A DNA stretch of 44,821 nt from Candidatus Pantoea gossypiicola. Its GTDB lineage: Bacteria > Pseudomonadota > Gammaproteobacteria > Enterobacterales > Enterobacteriaceae. Location of the stretch: positions 1 through 44,821 of the forward strand of contig NZ_VWVM01000025.1 in assembly GCF_008632075.1 (NCBI RefSeq). The letters are read 5' to 3'. Shown here piece by piece: positions 9,327 to 17,554 of the stretch (positions are counted from its first letter, which is position 1; each line of letters starts with the position of its first letter). The position numbers and the translations under genes were made by a program. Below the pieces are notes generated by a model that had not been told where the DNA came from, did no database searches, and saw only the letters and a list, made by a program, of their open reading frames with translations.

Positions 9327-10184
9327 ATGTCACCACACGCTTCTATCATCGACATCAACGAATCTAACCTGCAGCAGACCCTTGAGCAGTCGATGCAGCT
9401 GCCGGTGCTGTTCTACTTCTGGTCTGAGCGCAGCCAGCACTGTCAGGAGCTGACACCTGTGCTTGAGCGTCTGGCACAGGAGTACGCGGGTCAGTTTATT
9501 CTCGCAAAACTCGATTGCGACAAAGAGCAAAGGGTGGCGTCGCAGTTTGGTCTGCGTTCAATCCCGACCGTCTACCTGTTCCAGGATGGTCAGCCGGTTG
9601 ATGGCTTCCAGGGACCGCAGCCGGAAGAGGCGATCCGCGCCCTGCTGGAAAAAGTCCTGCCGCGTGAAGAAGAGCTGAAAGCGCAGCAGGCGATGGCGCT
9701 GATGCAGGAAGATAAACCGCTGGAGGCGCTGCCGCTGTTAAAAGATGCGTGGCAGCTAAGCAACCAGTCCAGTGAGATCGGTTTCCTGCTGGCAGACGTG
9801 CTGATTACCCTTAACCGCAGCGATGAAGCGGAAGCGGTACTGAAAGTCGTCCCCCTGCAGGATCAGGATACCCGCTATCAGAGCCTGATGGCGCAGATCG
9901 ATCTGCTGAAACAGGCTGCGGATACGCCGGAAATTCAACAGCTGCAATCCGAGCTGGAAGCGGACCCGACTAACGCCGGACTGGCTGCTAAACTCTCGTT
10001 ACAGCTGCATCAGGTGGGTCGAAATGAAGAAGCACTGGAACTGCTGTTCAGCTTCCTGAAATCCGATCTTAATGCCGCTGATGGCCAGGCGCGTAAGATG
10101 CTGCAGGAGATTCTGGCGGCGCTGGGAACCGGTGATGCACTGGCTGCGCGTTATCGTCGCCAGCTCTATTCCCTGCTGTACTAA
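9327..10184 (+). CDS. cnoX: Chaperedoxin CnoX (YbbN)
   Basis: CnoX is a thioredoxin-fold holdase that protects substrates during bleach stress and hands them to GroEL and DnaK. The start at 9327 gives 285 residues. The N-terminal thioredoxin domain (about 1-110) carries WSERSQHC in place of WCGPC, so it has the single-cysteine SxxC form known for YbbN and lacks a CxxC redox pair. The rest is TPR-like helices ending in YRRQLYSLLY. It lies between ybbO and qmcA, with a hairpin directly downstream. Confidence 0.94.
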   Translation: MSPHASIIDINESNLQQTLEQSMQLPVLFYFWSERSQHCQELTPVLERLAQEYAGQFILAKLDCDKEQRVASQFGLRSIPTVYLFQDGQPVDGFQGPQPEEAIRALLEKVLPREEELKAQQAMALMQEDKPLEALPLLKDAWQLSNQSSEIGFLLADVLITLNRSDEAEAVLKVVPLQDQDTRYQSLMAQIDLLKQAADTPEIQQLQSELEADPTNAGLAAKLSLQLHQVGRNEEALELLFSFLKSDLNAADGQARKMLQEILAALGTGDALAARYRRQLYSLLY

Positions 10185-10194
10185 CAGCACACCC

Positions 10195-10220
10195 ACGGGC
10201 CGAAGCGACTCGGCCCGTTA
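10195..10220 (+). terminator. Hairpin after cnoX
   Basis: A perfect 8-bp stem ACGGGCCG/CGGCCCGT (10195-10218) with an 8-nt loop is followed by TAATCT and not by a true T tract. It could be a weak terminator or a 3'-stabilising hairpin before qmcA. Confidence 0.5.
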
Positions 10221-10241
10221 ATCTGACAATGCGGAGGTTGT

Positions 10242-11156
10242 ATGATAACTGTCATTCCTGCCCTGATTATTCTGGCGCTGGTGGCGGTCTGGGCGACCGT
10301 CAAGATCGTGCCACAAGGTTTTCAATGGACGGTTGAGCGCTTCGGCCGTTATACCCGCACGCTACAGCCAGGGTTAAGCCTGGTGGTGCCATTCATGGAT
10401 CGAATTGGTCGCAAGATCAACATGATGGAACAGGTACTGGATATTCCCTCGCAGGAAATCATCTCCAAAGACAACGCCAACGTCACCATCGACGCGGTCT
10501 GCTTTATTCAGGTCGTGGATCCGGCGCGTGCCGCCTATGAAGTCAGCAATCTTGAGCAGGCGATTCTGAACCTCACGATGACCAATATGCGTACCGTGCT
10601 GGGCAGCATGGAGCTGGACGAAATGCTGTCACAGCGCGACAGCATCAACACCCGCCTGCTGCATATCGTGGATGAAGCGACCAATCCGTGGGGCGTTAAG
10701 ATCACCCGCATCGAGATTCGCGATGTGCGTCCGCCACAGGAGCTGGTTGGCGCGATGAATGCCCAGATGAAAGCAGAGCGAACCAAGCGCGCCGATATTC
10801 TGACGGCTGAAGGGGTACGACAGGCGGCTATCCTGCGCGCTGAAGGGGAGAAGCAGTCGCAGATCCTCAAAGCGGAGGGTGAACGTACCTCTGCGTTCCT
10901 GCAGGCAGAAGCCCGTGAACGTCAGGCTGAAGCGGAAGCTAACGCCACTAAAATGGTCTCGGAAGCGATTGCTGCGGGTGATATTCAGGCTATCAACTAC
11001 TTCGTGGCGCAAAAGTACACCGATGCGCTGCAAAAAATCGGTGAAGGCACTAACAGCAAAGTCGTAATGATGCCGCTGGAAGCGAGCAGTCTGCTGGGGT
11101 CGATTGCGGGCATCGGCGAATTGCTGAAGGAATCGCGTACCGAGTCGAAACGCTGA
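10242..11156 (+). CDS. qmcA: SPFH/band-7 membrane protein QmcA
   Basis: QmcA is an inner-membrane stomatin-like (SPFH) protein that assembles large oligomers; overexpression suppresses htpX/ftsH defects in E. coli. The 304 residues contain an N-terminal membrane segment (about 3-20), an SPFH domain (VPQGFQWTVERFGRY onward, about 25-190), and an Ala/Glu-rich coiled coil with repeated LxAEGE motifs near 190-235. GGAGG precedes the ATG. Its TGA overlaps the ATG of ybbJ, the NfeD partner that usually accompanies SPFH proteins. Confidence 0.95.
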   Translation: MITVIPALIILALVAVWATVKIVPQGFQWTVERFGRYTRTLQPGLSLVVPFMDRIGRKINMMEQVLDIPSQEIISKDNANVTIDAVCFIQVVDPARAAYEVSNLEQAILNLTMTNMRTVLGSMELDEMLSQRDSINTRLLHIVDEATNPWGVKITRIEIRDVRPPQELVGAMNAQMKAERTKRADILTAEGVRQAAILRAEGEKQSQILKAEGERTSAFLQAEARERQAEAEANATKMVSEAIAAGDIQAINYFVAQKYTDALQKIGEGTNSKVVMMPLEASSLLGSIAGIGELLKESRTESKR

Positions 11157-11602
11157 TGCTGATGGAAATCATCGCGCATCCGCACTGGTTCTGGCTGACG
11201 CTGGGTGGATTACTGCTGGCGGCTGAGATGCTGGGCACCAGCGGTTATCTGCTATGGAGCGGGCTGGCAGCAGTTATTGTCGGCATCTTTGAGTGGCTGG
11301 TGCCGGTGAGCTGGACGACACAGGGGTCACTCTTTGCCGTGCTGACGCTGGTCTGCGTCTTTCTCTGGTATTGCTGGATGCGACATCGTGAAACGCGTCA
11401 GACGCCCAATGCGCTGAACCAGCGCGGCAGCCAGATGATCGGGTTGCAGCTGACGCTGGATACCGCGCTGCATAACCGCACCGGACACGTGCGCATCGGG
11501 GACAGCAGCTGGCGGGTTGAGGCGGATGAGGATCTGCCTGCCGGCACGCCGGTCGTCGTGGTCGGCATTGAGGGGATTACGCTGCGAATTCAGCCACGCT
11601 GA
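11156..11602 (+). CDS. ybbJ: NfeD-like inner membrane protein YbbJ
   Basis: This short NfeD-family protein is the usual operon partner of QmcA and probably modulates or anchors the SPFH oligomer. The 148 residues comprise about three hydrophobic segments (about 14-85) and a C-terminal OB-fold (GHVRIGDSSWRVEADEDLPAG to the end), with LNQRGSQMIG between. The start overlaps the qmcA stop; a second ATG two codons in is equally acceptable. The 3' end overlaps the convergent cueR 3' end by 13 bp. Confidence 0.92.
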   Translation: MLMEIIAHPHWFWLTLGGLLLAAEMLGTSGYLLWSGLAAVIVGIFEWLVPVSWTTQGSLFAVLTLVCVFLWYCWMRHRETRQTPNALNQRGSQMIGLQLTLDTALHNRTGHVRIGDSSWRVEADEDLPAGTPVVVVGIEGITLRIQPR

Positions 11603-11994
11603 CCGCAGCACCCGGCCAGATTATTGATAATCGGGCACTCTGCGCTCTCATCACCCGGACAGGCAGCCGCCAGCGCCAGCAGACGAGCGCGCATGGCATG
11701 CAGCTCTTCAATGTGCGCCGCAATTTCATCGGCTTTCTGCAGAGTGCGCGCTTTTACATCGGCACTGTGTCGCGACGGATTATTAAACAGTGCCACCAGT
11801 TCGCGGCACTCATCCAGCGTGAAGCCCACCTGCCGCGCCTGACGTAACAGGTTCAGTTCATCCAGATGGTGACCGTCATAATGGCGGTAACCATTTTCAC
11901 TGCGCAACGGCGGTGTCACCACCCCTTTCTCTTCGTAGAAACGAATCGCCTTGCTGGTCAGCCCGGTCTTTTTCGCCACATCACTGATGTTCAT
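11590..11994 (-). CDS. cueR: Copper-responsive MerR-family activator
   Basis: CueR binds Cu(I), Ag(I) or Au(I) and activates copA (and cueO elsewhere). The start MNISDVAKKTGLTSKAIRFYE gives 134 residues; 16 upstream codons are discarded because they lie in the promoter. The N-terminal MerR HTH occupies about residues 1-70, followed by the dimerisation helix. The two metal-ligand cysteines are Cys112 and Cys120 in CPGDESAEC, as in E. coli. The gene is divergent from copA, sharing the CueR-box region. Confidence 0.95.
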   Translation of the reverse strand: MNISDVAKKTGLTSKAIRFYEEKGVVTPPLRSENGYRHYDGHHLDELNLLRQARQVGFTLDECRELVALFNNPSRHSADVKARTLQKADEIAAHIEELHAMRARLLALAAACPGDESAECPIINNLAGCCGQRG

Positions 11995-12004
11995 TTTCGT
12001 CCCC

Positions 12005-12035
12005 TTGACCTTCCCCTTGATGGAAGGTTTATGCT
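12005..12035 (+). promoter_or_regulatory. CueR-dependent copA promoter
   Basis: The -35 TTGACC (12005-12010) and -10 TATGCT (12030-12035) are separated by 19 bp, the long spacer typical of MerR-family promoters. The spacer carries the dyad ACCTTCC...GGAAGGT, the CueR box. It lies about 57 bp before the copA ATG. Confidence 0.88.
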
Positions 12036-12091
12036 TAAGCATGAATCGAAACTGGCCAATCGGTCAAATGGGATTACACGAGGAGTTGATA

Positions 12092-12315
12092 ATGTCACAC
12101 ACCATTTCTCTGGCACTGGACGGCTTGTCCTGCGGCCACTGTGTCAAACGCGTCAAAGAGGCACTGGAACAGCGCGACGATGTTGACCAGGCCGAGGTGT
12201 CCCAACAGGAGGCGCAGGTCTCAGGTCACGCGGATGCGTCTGCACTGATCGCCACTGTTGAGCAGGCGGGCTATCACGCGACGCTGAAAACGGCGGACGC
12301 GTTCCCAAAGTCTGA
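12092..12315 (+). CDS. CopA(Z) copper chaperone by programmed -1 frameshift
   Basis: C CCA AAG at 12304-12310 sits in the frame needed for tandem -1 slippage. After slippage the frame reads Val then TGA at 12313-12315, giving a 74-residue protein containing only the first CxxC domain. Six bases after the slip site begins a stem (CCGTTG 12317-12322 with CAACGG 12354-12359) enclosing a GC-rich insert, a plausible stimulatory structure. E. coli copA is known to make CopA(Z) from a CCCAAAG site in the same region. The motif is seen; function here is inferred. Confidence 0.75.
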
Positions 12316-14605
12316 ACCGTTGACAGCATCGGAGCCGCCGCCGGAGGCGCTGACAACGGAGACCCCTTCTCATCCGGCAGAAAAAACATTACCTGCCCAT
12401 ATGCTGCTGATTGAAGGCATGACCTGCGCCAGCTGTGTAAGTCGGGTGGAAAAAGCGCTGCAGCAGGTCGCAGGCGTCAGCCAGGCGCGGGTCAATCTCG
12501 GCGAGCGCAGTGCGCTGGTGCTGGGCGATGCTGACCCGCAGCAGCTGGTGGCTGCCGTTGATGCCGCGGGTTATGGCGCGCAGGTGGTGGATGACGAGCA
12601 GGAGCGTCGCGAAAAGCAGCAAGACAGCGCCCGCAGTGCGATGCGGCGTTTCAGCTGGCAGGCGGCTGTCGCGTTAGCCTTTGGCGTGCCGCTGATGATC
12701 TGGGGCATGGCGGGCGATAACATGATGCTCACCGACCATAACCACGGCATCTGGCTGACGCTGGGCGTCGTGACCCTGCTGATCATGGTCGTGACCGGCA
12801 GTCACTTTTATCGCAGCGCCTGGCGCAGTTTACGTAATGGCAGCGCCACCATGGATACGCTGGTGGCACTCGGCACCGGCACAGCCTGGATTTACTCCTT
12901 TAGCGTGGTGCTGTGGCCCGACTTTTTCCCGCCGCAGGCGCGCCATCTCTATTTCGAAGCCAGCGTGATGATCCTGGGCCTGATCAATCTGGGGCATGCC
13001 CTGGAACAGCGGGCGCGTCAGCGATCGTCTAAGGCACTGGAACGACTGCTTGATCTGACGCCAGCTCAGGCGAAGCTGGTCAACCCCCATGGCGACCGGC
13101 TGATCGCGGTCAGCGACGTCCAGCCCGGTATGACGCTGCGGCTGGTCACCGGCGATCGGGTGCCGGTCGATGGCGAAATCGCCACGGGTGAAGCCTGGTT
13201 TGATGAAGCGATGCTCACCGGCGAAGCGGTGCCGCAAAGCAAAAGTCCGGGTGCGGCGATCTTCGCCGGCACCCTGGTGCAGGATGGCGCGGTAGAATTT
13301 ATCGCCCGGGCGACCGGCAATCACACCACCCTGTCGCGCATTATCCGGCTGGTGCGTCAGGCGCAAAGCAGCAAACCCGATGTGGGACGCCTGGCCGATC
13401 GCATCTCCGCCGTATTTGTCCCGGTAGTGGTGTTGATTGCGCTGATCAGCGGCGCGGTGTGGTATCTGTTCGGGCCGCAGCCGCAGATTGCCTACATGCT
13501 GGTGATCGCGACAACCGTACTGATTATCGCCTGCCCCTGTGCGCTGGGCCTGGCGACGCCGATGTCGATTATTGCCGGTGTTGGCCGCGCCGCCGAGCTG
13601 GGCGTACTGGTCCGCGACGCCGATGCCCTGCAGCGCGCCAGCCAGATCGACACGCTGGTGTTTGATAAAACCGGCACCCTGACGGCCGGAAAGCCGCAAA
13701 TCAGTGAGGTGCTGGTCTGGGGTAACGCCAGCCGTGAATCGGTTTTAGCGACTGCGGCGGCGCTGGAGTTCGCCTCGGGTCATCCGCTGGCGAAAGCGAT
13801 TGTCGCCGAAGCGGAACTGACGCAGCCAGCGTCGTTAGCGCAATTTCGTACAATACGCGGCAAAGGGGTCAGCGGTAGTCTGGATGGCAGAGCGCTGCTG
13901 CTGGGTAACGCGGCGCTGTTGCAGGATAACGGCGTCGACTACCGGGCGGCAGAAGCAGAGATTATGCGCCTGACGCAACAGGGGGCCACGCCGGTGCTAC
14001 TGGCAGAACAGGGTCAGCTCACCGGGCTTATCGCGCTGCGCGATCGGCTGAGACCAGAAAGTATCGACGCCCTTGACCGGCTGCATCAGCAGGGTTATCG
14101 CCTGATTATGCTGACCGGCGACCATGAAAATACCGCACGCGCCATCGCCGCCGAAACCGGCATTGATGAAGTGATTGCAGGCGTATTGCCTGAAGGCAAA
14201 GCAGCAGCCATTGAACAGTTACAGCAGCAGGGGCGTCGCGTCGCGATGGTCGGTGATGGCATCAATGACGCACCCGCGCTGGCGCAGGCGGATGTGGGCA
14301 TTGCCATGGGTGGCGGCAGCGATGTGGCGGTAGAAACTGCGGGAATCACGCTGATGCGCGCCGACCTCAACAGCGTGGCAGACGCGTTAGCGCTCTCTTC
14401 CGCGACGCTGCGCAATATCCGGCAGAACCTGTTTGGCGCATTTATCTATAACAGTATCGGTATTCCGGTAGCCGCGGGCGTGCTTTATCCGCTGACCGGC
14501 ACCCTGCTCAGCCCGATTGTGGCAGGTGCGGCGATGGCGCTCTCCTCCATTACCGTGGTCAGCAATGCGAACCGCCTGCTGCGTTACCGACCGCCGCGCC
14601 AGTAA
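12092..14605 (+). CDS. copA: Cu(I)-exporting P-type ATPase
   Basis: CopA pumps Cu(I) from cytoplasm to periplasm. The start MSHTISLALDG follows AGGAG and gives 837 residues. There are two N-terminal metal-binding domains, with CGHC at residues 14-17 and GMTCASC near 110. Eight membrane helices carry the CPC motif (ACPCALG, near 480); the phosphorylation site is DKTGT near 524, with TGDH and GDGIND near 720. A copper-controlled promoter lies upstream. A CCCAAAG slippery site at codons 71-73 would also produce a short chaperone (separate entry). Confidence 0.97.
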   Translation: MSHTISLALDGLSCGHCVKRVKEALEQRDDVDQAEVSQQEAQVSGHADASALIATVEQAGYHATLKTADAFPKSEPLTASEPPPEALTTETPSHPAEKTLPAHMLLIEGMTCASCVSRVEKALQQVAGVSQARVNLGERSALVLGDADPQQLVAAVDAAGYGAQVVDDEQERREKQQDSARSAMRRFSWQAAVALAFGVPLMIWGMAGDNMMLTDHNHGIWLTLGVVTLLIMVVTGSHFYRSAWRSLRNGSATMDTLVALGTGTAWIYSFSVVLWPDFFPPQARHLYFEASVMILGLINLGHALEQRARQRSSKALERLLDLTPAQAKLVNPHGDRLIAVSDVQPGMTLRLVTGDRVPVDGEIATGEAWFDEAMLTGEAVPQSKSPGAAIFAGTLVQDGAVEFIARATGNHTTLSRIIRLVRQAQSSKPDVGRLADRISAVFVPVVVLIALISGAVWYLFGPQPQIAYMLVIATTVLIIACPCALGLATPMSIIAGVGRAAELGVLVRDADALQRASQIDTLVFDKTGTLTAGKPQISEVLVWGNASRESVLATAAALEFASGHPLAKAIVAEAELTQPASLAQFRTIRGKGVSGSLDGRALLLGNAALLQDNGVDYRAAEAEIMRLTQQGATPVLLAEQGQLTGLIALRDRLRPESIDALDRLHQQGYRLIMLTGDHENTARAIAAETGIDEVIAGVLPEGKAAAIEQLQQQGRRVAMVGDGINDAPALAQADVGIAMGGGSDVAVETAGITLMRADLNSVADALALSSATLRNIRQNLFGAFIYNSIGIPVAAGVLYPLTGTLLSPIVAGAAMALSSITVVSNANRLLRYRPPRQ

Positions 14606-14676
14606 TCGTCCTCTCAGCGCTGTTTTTCGCTCTCTGAAGTCGCTAGCATGGGGTTTTGAATCGCAAAGGATCGGGA

Positions 14677-15480
14677 ATGACAGGCAACATCTGGCGCTCA
14701 CTGCGCGGCTTTATCAGCCAGCTTTTTCCCGCCAGTTACCGCTGGCCTGCGATAGATATCCGGCTTGGCAATCGCCAGCTGCATCTGGTGGGCAGCATCC
14801 ACATGGGAACACGCGACATGCAGCCGTTGCCAGGCCGTCTGCTGCGTCAGTTGCAGCAGGCGGACGCGCTGATTGTGGAGGCGGATATTACGCAGGGTGG
14901 CTCACCCTTTGACCATTACGGCGATCGTCCTCCGCTCTCAGTACGGCTGAAGGGCAGCGCGATGCAAACGCTCACCGCACTGTGTCAGGAGATGAGTCTC
15001 ACGCTTAGCCTGCTGGATAATCTGCCCGCCTGGCAGGTGGCGCTGATGTTACAGGCACAACAGGCACAGAGGCTGGGATTACGACCAGACTACGGCATCG
15101 ATTATCAGCTGTTGCAGGCAGCGAAAGACCTGAACAAACCCGTGATTGAACTGGAAGGCGCAGATGCACAGATCGCCTTACTCACCGCGCTGCCGGATGA
15201 TGGCATGGCGCTGTTACAGGATACGCTGCTGCACTGGCACACAAATGCGCGACTGCTGCAGATGATGGTGAGCTGGTGGCTTGATACGCCGCCACGCCAG
15301 CCGGAAATCACCCTGCCCGCCACCTTTAGTCAGGCGCTGAATGATACATTGATCGGTCAGCGTAATGCGCAGTGGTGTGACAAGCTGCAGGGGTTAGCGG
15401 CGGGCAACTATGTGGTCGCGGTGGGCGCTTTGCATCTTTACGGCGAAGATAATCTGCCTGAGATGCTGAAGAAGCCCTGA
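14677..15480 (+). CDS. ybaP: TraB/GumN-family protein YbaP
   Basis: YbaP belongs to the TraB/GumN (TIKI-like) family; its biochemical role in enterobacteria is not established, though some relatives are metalloproteases. The ATG at 14677 gives 267 residues; a TTG 7 codons upstream is less likely. Family motifs are LVGSIHMGT near residue 36, ADALIVEADIT near 67, YGIDYQLL, and GALHLYGEDNLP near the C terminus. It lies between copA and the ChiX/ybaK pair, as in E. coli. Confidence 0.9.
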   Translation: MTGNIWRSLRGFISQLFPASYRWPAIDIRLGNRQLHLVGSIHMGTRDMQPLPGRLLRQLQQADALIVEADITQGGSPFDHYGDRPPLSVRLKGSAMQTLTALCQEMSLTLSLLDNLPAWQVALMLQAQQAQRLGLRPDYGIDYQLLQAAKDLNKPVIELEGADAQIALLTALPDDGMALLQDTLLHWHTNARLLQMMVSWWLDTPPRQPEITLPATFSQALNDTLIGQRNAQWCDKLQGLAAGNYVVAVGALHLYGEDNLPEMLKKP

Positions 15481-15567
15481 AAAAAAGAGAGCCGATAAGT
15501 TTATCGGCCCGTCAAAGAGGAATTTGTTTATGATTTTGGTTATCGCTCAGCAATCAGATTGCTGGCG
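15480..15567 (-). ncRNA. chiX: ChiX (MicM/SroB) Hfq-dependent sRNA
   Basis: Read on the minus strand, the sequence contains AAATTCCTCTTTGACGGGCC followed by the terminator stem GCCGATAA/TTATCGGC (15491-15508) and a U-rich tail. As I recall E. coli ChiX, the seed and terminator arrangement are the same. The location between ybaP and ybaK also matches. The 5' part differs: a hairpin CAGCAAT/ATTGCTG (15548-15564) replaces the E. coli 5' stem. A -10-like TAAAAT lies just upstream. ChiX silences chitoporin (chiP) mRNA and others. The 5' end is approximate. Confidence 0.87.
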
Positions 15568-15653
15568 CGCGCCCAATTTTACGCAAAGAACAAAATTTCG
15601 CCACCTTTTTCCATAATTCTGCGCAATAAGATTTTTCTTAGTAAGGAACCTGT

Positions 15654-16133
15654 ATGACGCCCGCCGTAAAATTGCTGGAAAAACAAAAGGTCAGCTTTAC
15701 GCTGCATCCTTATGAGCATGACAGTAACGAAACCCATTTTGGTGACGAAGCGGTTCGCAAGCTTAATCTTGATGCACGCCAGGTCTATAAAACGCTGCTG
15801 GTGGCGCTGAATGGTGAGGCGAAACAGCTGGCGGTAGCGATTACGCCAGTATCGACACAGCTCGATCTGAAAAAGGTGGCAAAAGCGCTGGGCGCGAAGA
15901 AAGCGGATATGGCCGATCCGCAGCTGGCACAGCGTGTTACCGGCTATCTGGTGGGCGGTATCAGTCCGCTGGGGCAGAAAAAACGGCTGCCCACGGTAAT
16001 TGATGACTCTGCCAGCGCATTTGACGCCATGTTTATCTCTGGCGGCAAACGGGGCCTGGATATTGAACTGGCACCTCAGGATCTTTCACGCCTGCTGGAC
16101 GCGCCGTTTGCGGATATCGCCCGCCACGATTAA
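15654..16133 (+). CDS. ybaK: Cys-tRNA(Pro)/Cys-tRNA(Cys) deacylase YbaK
   Basis: YbaK is a cytoplasmic trans-editing factor of the INS superfamily that hydrolyses Cys mischarged on tRNA-Pro. Its 159 residues equal the E. coli length. The conserved Lys region (RQVYKTLLVAL near 42-52), the GGISPLGQKKRLPT segment near 102, and SGGKRGLDIELAPQDL near 130 are visible. AAGGAA precedes the ATG. Its stop overlaps the end of the convergent LysR gene by 4 bp. Confidence 0.95.
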   Translation: MTPAVKLLEKQKVSFTLHPYEHDSNETHFGDEAVRKLNLDARQVYKTLLVALNGEAKQLAVAITPVSTQLDLKKVAKALGAKKADMADPQLAQRVTGYLVGGISPLGQKKRLPTVIDDSASAFDAMFISGGKRGLDIELAPQDLSRLLDAPFADIARHD

Positions 16134-17008
16134 ACGCGCGGCTGGGCGCACAGCTGATCGATCATCCAGCGGCCCGCCGGACCGGGCGGCGTTCGTCGTG
16201 ACCAGACGACTTCAACGGCGATATGCTGTGGCCAGCCCGACATCGACAACTCTTTCAGCACGCCATGCCCAAACTGTTTCACCAGCCAGCGTGGCAGAAT
16301 CGTCCAGCCAAATCCCTGCTCCGCCATCTCCAGCAGCAGTAAATAGGTAGGCGCTGACCAGATGCGACCCATCGGGGCGGGTTCATGCGCCTCAACCCAG
16401 GTGTTAAGCCGCAGATGTCGCACGCCTTCCAGTTCGCTTTCGCTCAGGGTATCAGGCTGTGCCAGCGGATGATCGCGATGTAAAAAGACCGCCATCTGCG
16501 CCTCAACCTGCAGCCGCGCCACTGCAATATCTACCGGCAGATTGGGCTGCGCCCGCACGACACCCAGATGTACCCGCCCGGCCTGCAGCAGATCAAGGAC
16601 ATCACCATCTTCAGCAATCATCACTTCCAGTTCAATCTCCGGATAACGCGCATCGAATTGCCTGAGCAGATGTTCATGATGATCGGTTTGCCAGAAATCG
16701 GACATGGCAAAACTGAGCCGGGGTTCAACGCCCTGCGACAGACGTATCGCCAGCGCATCCAGCCGCTCGCTGGCCGACAGAATCTGCTGGACCTGAGGAA
16801 CAACGCGGCGTCCCTGTTCGGTAAGGATCGGCTGACGGCCCGTTCGATCAAACAGCGCAAAGCCGAGATCGTCTTCTAAATTTGCCACTGCTGCGCTGAT
16901 GGTGGACTGACTTTTACCCAGCGCACGCGCGGCCGCCGAAAACGAGCCACTCGCCACGGTCTGCATAAACGCCTCAAGGGATTCTGGGGAGTATCGCATC
17001 TGTTCCAT
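16130..17008 (-). CDS. LysR-family transcriptional regulator
   Basis: This 292-residue LysR-type regulator has an N-terminal winged HTH (about 7-65: FMQTVASGSFSAAARALGKSQSTISAAVANLE) and a C-terminal periplasmic-binding-like effector domain (about 92-285). A second ATG three codons in is possible. It is divergent, with an 80-bp gap, from a PACE efflux gene, the arrangement known for AceR/AceI, so it probably controls that gene. It is not part of the E. coli K-12 neighbourhood. The inducer is unknown. Confidence 0.88.
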   Translation of the reverse strand: MEQMRYSPESLEAFMQTVASGSFSAAARALGKSQSTISAAVANLEDDLGFALFDRTGRQPILTEQGRRVVPQVQQILSASERLDALAIRLSQGVEPRLSFAMSDFWQTDHHEHLLRQFDARYPEIELEVMIAEDGDVLDLLQAGRVHLGVVRAQPNLPVDIAVARLQVEAQMAVFLHRDHPLAQPDTLSESELEGVRHLRLNTWVEAHEPAPMGRIWSAPTYLLLLEMAEQGFGWTILPRWLVKQFGHGVLKELSMSGWPQHIAVEVVWSRRTPPGPAGRWMIDQLCAQPRV

Positions 17009-17057
17009 CGCTTTTTTCGATAGGTGTTCATTTTATCTTAGCATTCTGACATGTGAA

Positions 17058-17070
17058 AATGCGCCGCATT
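17058..17070 (+). promoter_or_regulatory. Inverted repeat in the LysR/PACE intergenic region
   Basis: AATGC-GCC-GCATT is a short perfect dyad about 20 bp before the PACE start. It is a candidate operator for the adjacent LysR regulator, based only on symmetry and position. Confidence 0.35.
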
Positions 17071-17088
17071 AATGAAGGAGAACAAACA

Positions 17089-17520
17089 ATGCGTACCCGC
17101 TCACTTAAAGAACGTATTCTTCATGCTGTCTGCTTTGAAACGCTGGCGATTCTGACCGTTTCGCCGCTGGCGGCATGGATCATGAATAAGCCGCTGTTTC
17201 AGATGGGATCGCTGGCGATTATGCTCTCTACGGTCGCGATGCTATGGAATATGATTTACAACAGCGGGTTTGATCGGATTTATGCGCCAGGCCAGAAACG
17301 CGGTCCGGGCGTGCGCGTGTTACATGCACTGGGATTTGAAGGGGGATTTATCCTGATCGGTCTGCCGATCGCCGCCCTGATGCTGGATATCTCCCTGTGG
17401 GAAGCTTTCCTGGTCGAAGTGGCCTTTTTCCTCTTCTTCCTGCCCTTCACCATGGCTTACAACTGGGGATGGGACAAACTGCGCGAGCGCTGGATCAGAC
17501 GTCACCCCTGCCGGACATGA
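17089..17520 (+). CDS. PACE-family multidrug efflux transporter (AceI-like)
   Basis: Proteobacterial antimicrobial compound efflux (PACE) proteins are small proton-driven exporters of chlorhexidine, acriflavine and similar compounds. The ATG at 17089 has AAGGAG upstream and gives 143 residues. The protein shows two tandem BTP-type repeats, each starting ...RxLHAxxFExxxI (about 9-20 and 78-90), and about four membrane helices. Glu17 in CFETLAI corresponds to the conserved membrane glutamate of AceI. The native substrate may be polyamine-like (inferred from family work). Confidence 0.88.
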   Translation: MRTRSLKERILHAVCFETLAILTVSPLAAWIMNKPLFQMGSLAIMLSTVAMLWNMIYNSGFDRIYAPGQKRGPGVRVLHALGFEGGFILIGLPIAALMLDISLWEAFLVEVAFFLFFLPFTMAYNWGWDKLRERWIRRHPCRT

Positions 17521-17550
17521 GAAAAACGGGAGGCGCAAGCGCCTCCCGGT
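17521..17550 (-). terminator. ushA terminator
   Basis: A perfect 10-bp stem CGGGAGGCGC/GCGCCTCCCG (17527-17548) with a 2-base loop is followed on the minus strand by five U. It closes ushA. It may also stop the converging PACE transcript, though without a T run in that direction. Confidence 0.85.
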
Positions 17551-17554
17551 GAGT

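Noticed and set aside
12830..13699. 289-codon minus-strand ORF
   Set aside because: It is antisense to copA, rich in His/Arg/Gln and without family motifs.
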